From Biomphalaria glabrata (lineage: Eukaryota; Mollusca; Gastropoda; Planorbidae), in NCBI RefSeq assembly GCF_947242115.1, contig NC_074720.1:11472645-11536644 (forward strand): a DNA stretch of 64,000 bases, read 5' to 3'. Both the position numbers and the translations under genes were made by a program. Under the pieces are notes generated by a model. That model saw only the letters and a list, made by a program, of their open reading frames with translations. It ran no database searches and was not told the DNA's origin. This document shows, piece after piece, positions 57,161 to 64,000 of the stretch (position 1 is its first letter; every line of letters begins with the position of its first letter).

Positions 57161-58219
57161 CTGAGTTTCTGATTCAGAATGCAGGCATCAAGGTGATTCT
57201 CTATGCTGGAACAGAGGGATGGTTGTGTTTCCCCATTGTGCTCACCAAATGCAAACTAAACCATCAAAAGATCTGATACACATTTTGTTCTGTAATGTTT
57301 GTCTTTTTATTTTTGGGGGGACATCTCCTTTAAATAGTTAAATGAGGCAGCTAAGTGACAGAGCACTGAACGCTAACCCAAAGTATTGATAGCCAAGCCT
57401 CACATGCTTGGTCTTTATATTAAAGTTAGAGGAGAAGAGAAAGTCTTTACTGAACAGACATCAATATGTCTTTGGGTATTATGTGGAATACAACTTAAAA
57501 TATTCACAAGAATTTCCATGTATTATGATATAGTCTGTAATAGAACTAAAGTAACTCACTTCAACTATACATTTCATTAATATAAAATTGTAAAAGGAGC
57601 AAGCACTTATATTGTCTGTAAATTAATAATGACATTTTGTATCATTCAGTTTTCTATATTTGATAACTAAAATTTCCATTACTCTACTTATAAAGAAGTC
57701 TCCTAGTGAAATATTTGACAAACAAAAGGTACTCTTTTGTTGGTATTAAACTAAAATGTAAGTTCACGAACACAATCTGATCACATGACATAAATAGCAA
57801 GAAATTAAACAGCAGTTTAAGAAATGATTTATTGAGTATACAAAGACACACATTTTAAAATATATTGATTTTAATTACAAGAAGAAAAGCATAGGATACC
57901 AAAAATATTGCATACAAAATTAAAACCCATCTTTGTCATCATTCACTGAGAGTGAGAAGCACCAACAATGATAAAATAGTTCTACATAATAATCTAGATA
58001 ATAAATATGAAGTAATTTTGTAATATTTCTAGGATTTGAAATATTTAATACATTTAGAGAAAATATATTGATATATATAGTTTAGTTTATCTACTCAATA
58101 GTGAACATTTAAATTTGACAAATTAAAACAAGCAAAATATTTTTAAAATATTAAAAACAAACTTATCTAAGGGGAAGAACTGCAAAATCACTGCATGAAT
58201 AAGTTCCTTTCTTTATATG
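57161..58219. other. Gene-free AT-rich stretch
   Basis: No exon or clear repeat recognised. Confidence 0.45.
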
Positions 58220-58440
58220 AAACAAAATTAATGAATTATCACTAATGATTAACTAATTCGTTAATATTTTTTTGATTCATGTATTGTCATTGACTATGAA
58301 TAACTAAAATTTTTTGATTGATTTATGTTTAGTAAGGTACAACAAATAATTGTGTAAAGTTTCATTTTGATGCTTTAACATGTAAAGAAAATTGTACCAG
58401 ACAAACAGAGTGAGTTGATATAAGCTTTGTAAAAAATTTG
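58220..58440 (-). repeat. Repeat family T, minus-strand copy
   Basis: Minus strand: ACAAAGCTTATATCAACTCA, CTCTGTTTGTCTGGTACAAT and, further on, ATTAGTTAATCATTAGTGAT match the family core and the part after it (28594-28790). Confidence 0.75.
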
Positions 58441-61400
58441 AAGCTATAAATTCCTGATGCTTAAAAGCATAGAATATAAAATTTGTTTTGAGATTTAGAC
58501 TTTACATGTAGAAATATGTTTGAGATTTAGACATTATTGTATTGTAGAGTACCGGTATGTCACTTGAGTGTTATGCTCATTGAAATAAGGTGTTATAATG
58601 ATCATCAATTTTTGAACCTTTCACCAACTCAAAACTTTTTTTTTCAAAGGCAATGGTTGCTACGCAACAATGTATTCACAAGGTTTTCATTTATTGCTCT
58701 TTACAAATTTTTTTTAGGATGAATTCAACATGCAGCTAGATGAACTTGTACAAAATTTAAAGCTAAAAAAAAAGCTAACATGTGGCATGTTTTTCTGCTA
58801 AACAAAATTGCAAATATTTCAGCCATTTAAAAAAAAAGGAGGAAAAGAATGACAAAACAATGAGTAGTGTGTGTGTTTGTGTTGACTATGTATGTGATTA
58901 TCTACATGTATAATGTATCAACTAGCAAAACAAAGGAAAAATTACCAAATTTTATACAATTGTCCAAGGCTTTTTTATTTTAAAAAATATAAAACATTTA
59001 TTAAAATAGAATAGAAAAAAAATACAATAGAGCTAAAATATCACAATTGATCACCACAATACATGAATGCAGTAGAGCATCTTAACCCAAGATACTTCTA
59101 TCACACCCTGTTAACAGTTAACAATCGCCACATTAAAGACTCATTGCCTAGGACAGTAGCTCAGTGGTGCACCCCACTCTGGTAGAATTCAACCAATCAA
59201 TCTGTCAATTATTGCTAATGACTATGAACTGCAACTCTTCACTGCAGAATTTCCAACATTTCTTATTACAGTTTGTATGTGTAAAATTGGTTACAATTGG
59301 CTATAGAAAGTAAATTGCAGACTAAAAGTGCTGAAGATTGAAATGAATAACAAATTGCATCTAAAGATTGTATCAGCTGGTAAGAGTTTTTGGTGCAAAC
59401 AATGCACTAATTGATGTATATCTAATAATGTAAAGATCAATAAGGACTCTGATGTTCACTCTGAAGGTATTCAGCTTAGGCTACCAGCCAAATAATTGAA
59501 CCCTGTGTTTCATTTGTCTTAGCAACAACCAGATGAGTATACAAATCGCTGAACGACCACTTAGAGGACATATGTTCTTACATTTTAATATATAAATATA
59601 TAAAAAGATAAACAATATATATGGACTAGGTTCTAAAAGACAGTAAGGGCATTAGCATTGCACATAATAAACAACACTGCATGCACTCAGTGTCAAAACA
59701 AAGAAACTGAATAGAATTTCACAATGAGATGAAGCTCCAGTTATTGCATTGTACATTTGGGAACCAAACTACTTGTTATATAAAATTGATTGAATTATAG
59801 TATTTCCTTAACAATGCAGAGTAAAAATCAAATTATTTTTTTTATTTATTGATTCTTTCATTGATTAGAGGCACAATTTCTTAAATCAACACAATTTTTG
59901 TACATTATCATTAATGATTTACAATAAATCAAATTATTTTTTAATGGGGGAGACATAGAATGGTAATGTTTCAAGAAAAATGTAGAACTAGCCTATATCT
60001 CATAATTTTTTAATATCAAATTGTAACATTTGATCATTCTTAATAGCAACAGAAAAACATCTTTAAATAAAAAAAAAGTAAAATAAATTAGGGTTCACAT
60101 TGGAACAGAAAACAAATAGGACTGAAAAGTATTTCTACTCATAAGAACAAATCTATCTTCTTGACAGAATTGAAACCCAAAACTAAAAGTAAACATTTAT
60201 CAAGCAAAGAGTTTGTTAAACTTGAGAATTTTGTAAACGTCAGACTACATACGAAAGATTCACACAGTCACCCAACAAAAGTCAAATTCATACAAGAAAA
60301 TGTACAAGAACTGTTGGGGGAACAAAAAAAATCGAGGCTAAATGTGACTGAGTCACAAAGGTTCTCAAGTATTATGCCTAGTGCATCAAGTCAATTATAT
60401 ATTGTGCAAGGGAAGTAAGACTTAAGGAAATCAGAACCATAAGCTAAAAAAGTCCATCAAAAGGTGGGGTGAGCTAGGAATCAAACAAAGAACTGGCTCA
60501 GTCAACTAATGAGTGGATCTTTGTGAACAAGCAATGGTTTCATTTTTTTTTTCAATCAAAATGTGGACACATCTAACCCAACAAGAGAGCCATGTACAAT
60601 AAATGGCTGTAAGAGCCAGACTTGGCATAAACATTTTTTGGCTTGTAAAATGAATGGCTGGAAGTGCAAACAATGTTTTGGCTCGTTAATGACCTAATTG
60701 ATTTAGAAATTTAAGTATTTATTTAAAATCGTATGCCATATAATAAGATCTCCCTTGGTTGGTTGATTTAATAACATAATCTGGCATGTCTTCCTAATAG
60801 TGTTATATTGAATCAGAACCACCAAATTGTTTTTTTCATGATCTCTACTGACAAAAATGAAATTCTCTAGTAATTTAAAAATCATGCATGAATTACATTT
60901 TTTAGGGACGCAAATTGATAAAAATACTTACAGAGTAACAGTATGAAGACAAATGTCGCTTTCACACACACAAAATGTATAAATAAATCTTAAATTATCT
61001 GGAATTATTTTTTTAAGTTTTTAACTTTAAAAATATAAATAATATTAAAATACAGTTGACTCTTTGATAGTCTTGATGTTTACTTGACTGCCGGGATTAC
61101 CAAAGGTTAGATAAACATTTTAAAAAATGTCACAGTATATATGTCAAGAACATTCTAATTATGATGTAATAAGATATTTTCTTTGACATTCAAGACTATA
61201 AAAAAAAAACATGAAAAAGAAAACATTATTGACCTAAAAAAATACAAAACATTTGATTTCAGCTTTCACATACTGTACTAAATTACAATTGAAGCCTAAT
61301 TAACATGCATTTACGTCAGATTATGAAGTGTATCAAATTTAACTGTAGATAGCAGTGAAAATAAAATTTTATAATTTTATTAGCAAAATGTTTAATACTT

Positions 61401-62184
61401 GTTACAATCTTAAATAAAAAAACAGTCTAAGTATCAATCATACATCCTTTAAAATATATTTACATTAAATAAGAAATACAGAAAATACTGCATATTTTTG
61501 ATAATTTTTGTTTTCTATCACATTTTATAATGCACTGTTGAACATTAAAAAAAAATTAATAATGTTTTCAAATTTGTACTGAAATTTAAAATAAGCTTAC
61601 ATTTTCAAGTTATTATTTTAAATATAACAGCAATGTACAAGAAACAATAAACTTCACAAAGTTATATAGTTATAGTACTAACTTCTCATACTAAAATTAA
61701 CCAATAAATAGTTGCTTCTAAAATCTAAGACTAGACACAGTTTAGCATGTTTAAAGGAAACAAGTCTGTAAGAAATGATACAGCTACCAATTTATATTTA
61801 GACTAAATGGAAGATCATTGTGCTTACATAATTATGACTAACAATTAATTTTAAAAATAGGCTTATCTTACAAAAATGCTAGTTAAGCTATATTCACAAT
61901 TTTATCATTATTATCACATACGTAGAGATATACTATTCTTTAATAAGCCATTTAAAAGACAGTTTTTAAAACAAGCACAAGTCATGTCCTTCCAGAGAGT
62001 GCAGTGTTTCCCTCACTTATCGTTCAGTTTTCCAAAGAGCAGAGACTTTCAGGAAAGAATTAGCTTTCGTATTTGTCTTTGTCAATATGACGACAGAAAC
62101 AGATTGCACAAATCAAACCAATGATCTGAAAGGATAGTCAAATCTGATTTTTTAAAAAGTCAATAACTATATATGGATAAATGT
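58441..62184. other. Long gene-free AT-rich stretch
   Basis: About 3.7 kb with no supported exon. The 85-codon plus-strand frame at 60161-60418 has no flanking splice signals I trust and no recognisable motif. It could be part of a long 3' UTR or an intron of a gene beyond the window. Confidence 0.4.
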
Positions 62185-63000
62185 TAATGTATTTTTGTAT
62201 TTGGGATCCACAATTACAGATGACCTGTCCCTAGAAGAGGAGATGAAAAAACGTATAGGGAAGGCTGCCTCGACATTCGCTAGACTCAGACCAAGAGTTT
62301 GGGAAAACCATAAGCTAACTACCGTGACCAAAATGGAAGTCTACAAGGCATGCGTTATGAGTACACTGCTGTATAGCAGTGAATCATGGACCACCTACGC
62401 AAAGCAAGAGAGAAAACTGAACTCATTCCATTTGAGATGTCTCCGTAGGATCTTGAATGTCACATGGAAAGAAAAAGTGTGCAATACTGAGATCCTTGCG
62501 CGATCAGGTATTCCCAGCATCTTTAAAGCCCTCAGACAACGCCGTTTGCGCTGGCTTGGACATGTTCGCTGGATGGAGGACAAGCGCACCCCGAAAGTCA
62601 TCCTCTATGGTCAACTCGCGACTGGCACAAGAAAAACTGGTCGCCCCCACCTCCGTTACATAGATGTAATAAAACGTGACCTCAAATCAGTGAACATCAA
62701 TACTGATAATTGGGAAGACATAGCTCTAGACCGCAACAGGTGGAGAGAGACAGTGACCAAGAAAGCTATGGACAGTGAAAGTACATGGGTCTCAGCCCAG
62801 GAAGAAAAACGCACAATCCGAAAAACAGCCAGCTCCTCTACCACCGAAGCAAAAGCCACCTTAACCTGCGCTATCTGTGGACGGGAGTGTCTCTCCAAAA
62901 TAGGGCTCCACAGCCACATGAGGAAGTGTGCTCTGAGATGAACCACGTTGTCCTACGACTGAAGGAGGCCAATGAGAGGATTTTTGTATTTTAAGGGTAA
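62185..63000 (+). mobile_element. Zinc-finger-tail LINE, best-preserved 3' part
   Basis: An uninterrupted 248-codon frame (62195-62941) runs from YLGSTITDDLSLEEEMKKRI through YKACVMSTLLYSSESWTTYA, LNSFHLRCLRRILN, RRLRWLGHVRWMEDKRTPK and TGRPHLRYIDVIKRDLKS to a terminal finger CAICGREC...GLHSHMRKC and stop. A CX2C...HX5C-type finger at the very end of a non-LTR reverse transcriptase is common in mollusc and cnidarian LINEs. The copy is 5'-truncated within the thumb. The absence of breaks suggests it is fairly young. Confidence 0.92.
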
Positions 63001-63671
63001 TAGAGACATAATATTATGACCTCAATGGATGACTACCTGACCACATGGTATGCACTGAGAGACATCTCAATGCCTGCTGCCATCTCCAAGCTGTTTTAAC
63101 AAGCATACTTCTTAAGAGACAAAGACTCAACTGAGTTGTAAATCAACAATCTGCTATGATGAACTTGATTGGTAAATCAAGAGTGTCAGGTTAAAGTCCC
63201 AGTTAACTTTGCATTATCTGCTGCTTGATGTAAAGTAAAGTTCCCCTTTCAGACCTTGTGGTCTATAGGTCAGATGATGTAATGCTCAATGCCATGACAC
63301 AAAATACCATAACATCTTTATGGAACCTTTACTTTCAATTGAAGTAGAGAGTTTTAGGAAAGATAATAGTGAAAGACATTTCATGCATTAACACTAGCAA
63401 ATTTGGTAAAAAAAACAACAACATAAAAACAAGTGGTCCACCCAGGCAGGTAAAAAGGCAGGTTTCAATTTTATCAGAATGAAATTCTATCAAAGAAAAA
63501 TGACAGAAAATAATGGAGAAAAAAGGTTAACATATCTTGTATGGTGCCTCAGCAGTCTAAATGATAGGTGAAAGTGAATGTGAATTTAGATGTAAACCTG
63601 GCCTAACTGATGTCTTATAATGAATATCTAATTGATCTAATTGTTTTGTAAAGGGCCAATCTCTTATTCCT
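63001..63671. other. Gene-free stretch with a SINE-A tail on the minus strand
   Basis: 63228-63290 reads, on the minus strand, TCATCTGACCTATAGACC, then AAGGTCTGAAAGGGGAACTT, the 3' end of SINE-A. Nothing else is recognised. Confidence 0.55.
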
Positions 63672-63930
63672 CAAGAATACTCTGAAAGACACAAAGATAA
63701 AGGTACATTCCTCGTCCCATATGCTAGGACAAATTTCTTGGGCAAACTCCTTCTTCCCTAGTGCTATTAGAGCATGGAATGGGTTGCCTGAGCTAGCCAG
63801 GAAAACCAGTGACTTGGCAGAATTTAAGTCATTGGTTAATATGCATGACTAAATGCATGACGAGTAGGACATAATCATCTTCTTTTTTGAAGTAACATCT
63901 GTATTATATAAGATAAGATAAGAATAAAAC
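63672..63930 (+). mobile_element. CR1-like LINE tail (family C)
   Basis: GAAAGACACAAAGATAAAGG, GAATGGGTTGCCTGAGC, GTGACTTGGCAGAATTTAAG and the ATAAGATAAGA tail match 8358-8615 closely, with a frame change near 63735. Confidence 0.88.
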
Positions 63931-64000
63931 ATTTCAATAAAAATAAAAAAAAAAATAAAAAAATTTCTTTGGTTAGATGTTATATAGTAAGTGTATAACA

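Noticed and set aside
60161-60418. 85-codon plus-strand frame as a possible exon
   Set aside because: There is no convincing donor after it and no recognisable motif; the frame is lysine/asparagine-rich as expected from AT-rich DNA.

Overview
This is a eukaryotic, AT-rich, intron- and transposon-rich window. The mix of repeats (an I-clade LINE with a C-terminal RNase H, CR1-like LINE tails, LINEs ending in a C2HC-like zinc finger, tRNA-derived SINEs, several 8-bp-TSD DNA transposons) and the protein similarities suggest a mollusc, most likely a gastropod snail. That placement is inference, not a database result. I see no prokaryotic, viral or LTR-type element.

Three host genes can be supported. 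(1) An unrecognised two-exon gene on the + strand (11984-16884, 385 aa) whose single coding intron is almost filled by repeats. (2) BBS2, the BBSome subunit, on the - strand (24205-38855). I could chain 21 coding exons with consistent splice phases into an 817-aa protein, about 96 aa longer than my recollection of the human protein because of a Gly/Pro/Ser-rich exon. (3) An FDXACB1-like gene on the + strand (44995-56260; 5 coding exons, 724 aa) with an N-terminal BMT5-like (DUF2431) domain and a C-terminal ferredoxin-fold anticodon-binding domain. BBS2 and FDXACB1 are divergent, with about 6.1 kb between start codons, mostly repeats and relics. I see no evidence that the three genes work together.

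Layout: 1-11900 is a transposon graveyard (LINE fragments, a mariner-like TIR element, a 177-bp tandem repeat, nested hAT-like elements). 11984-16884 is gene 1 with a 3-kb element in its intron. 17287-23015 holds three unrelated minisatellites (52, 25 and 29/34 bp). 24205-38855 is BBS2, whose introns carry SINE and LINE relics. 39100-42502 holds a LINE relic split by a hAT-like element and then a 1.7-kb 8-bp-TSD element. 44995-56260 is FDXACB1, with a young antisense LINE in intron 1 and a 2-kb hAT-like element in intron 3. 56261-64000 is mostly plain AT-rich DNA plus two LINE 3' fragments.

The most striking single observation is the 5' junction of the young LINE in FDXACB1 intron 1. Between the truncated LINE and its 15-bp target-site duplication lie 84 bp identical to a stretch of intron 3 of the same gene, 1,776 bp downstream, with 5-bp microhomology at the join. 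This looks like template switching during retrotransposition.
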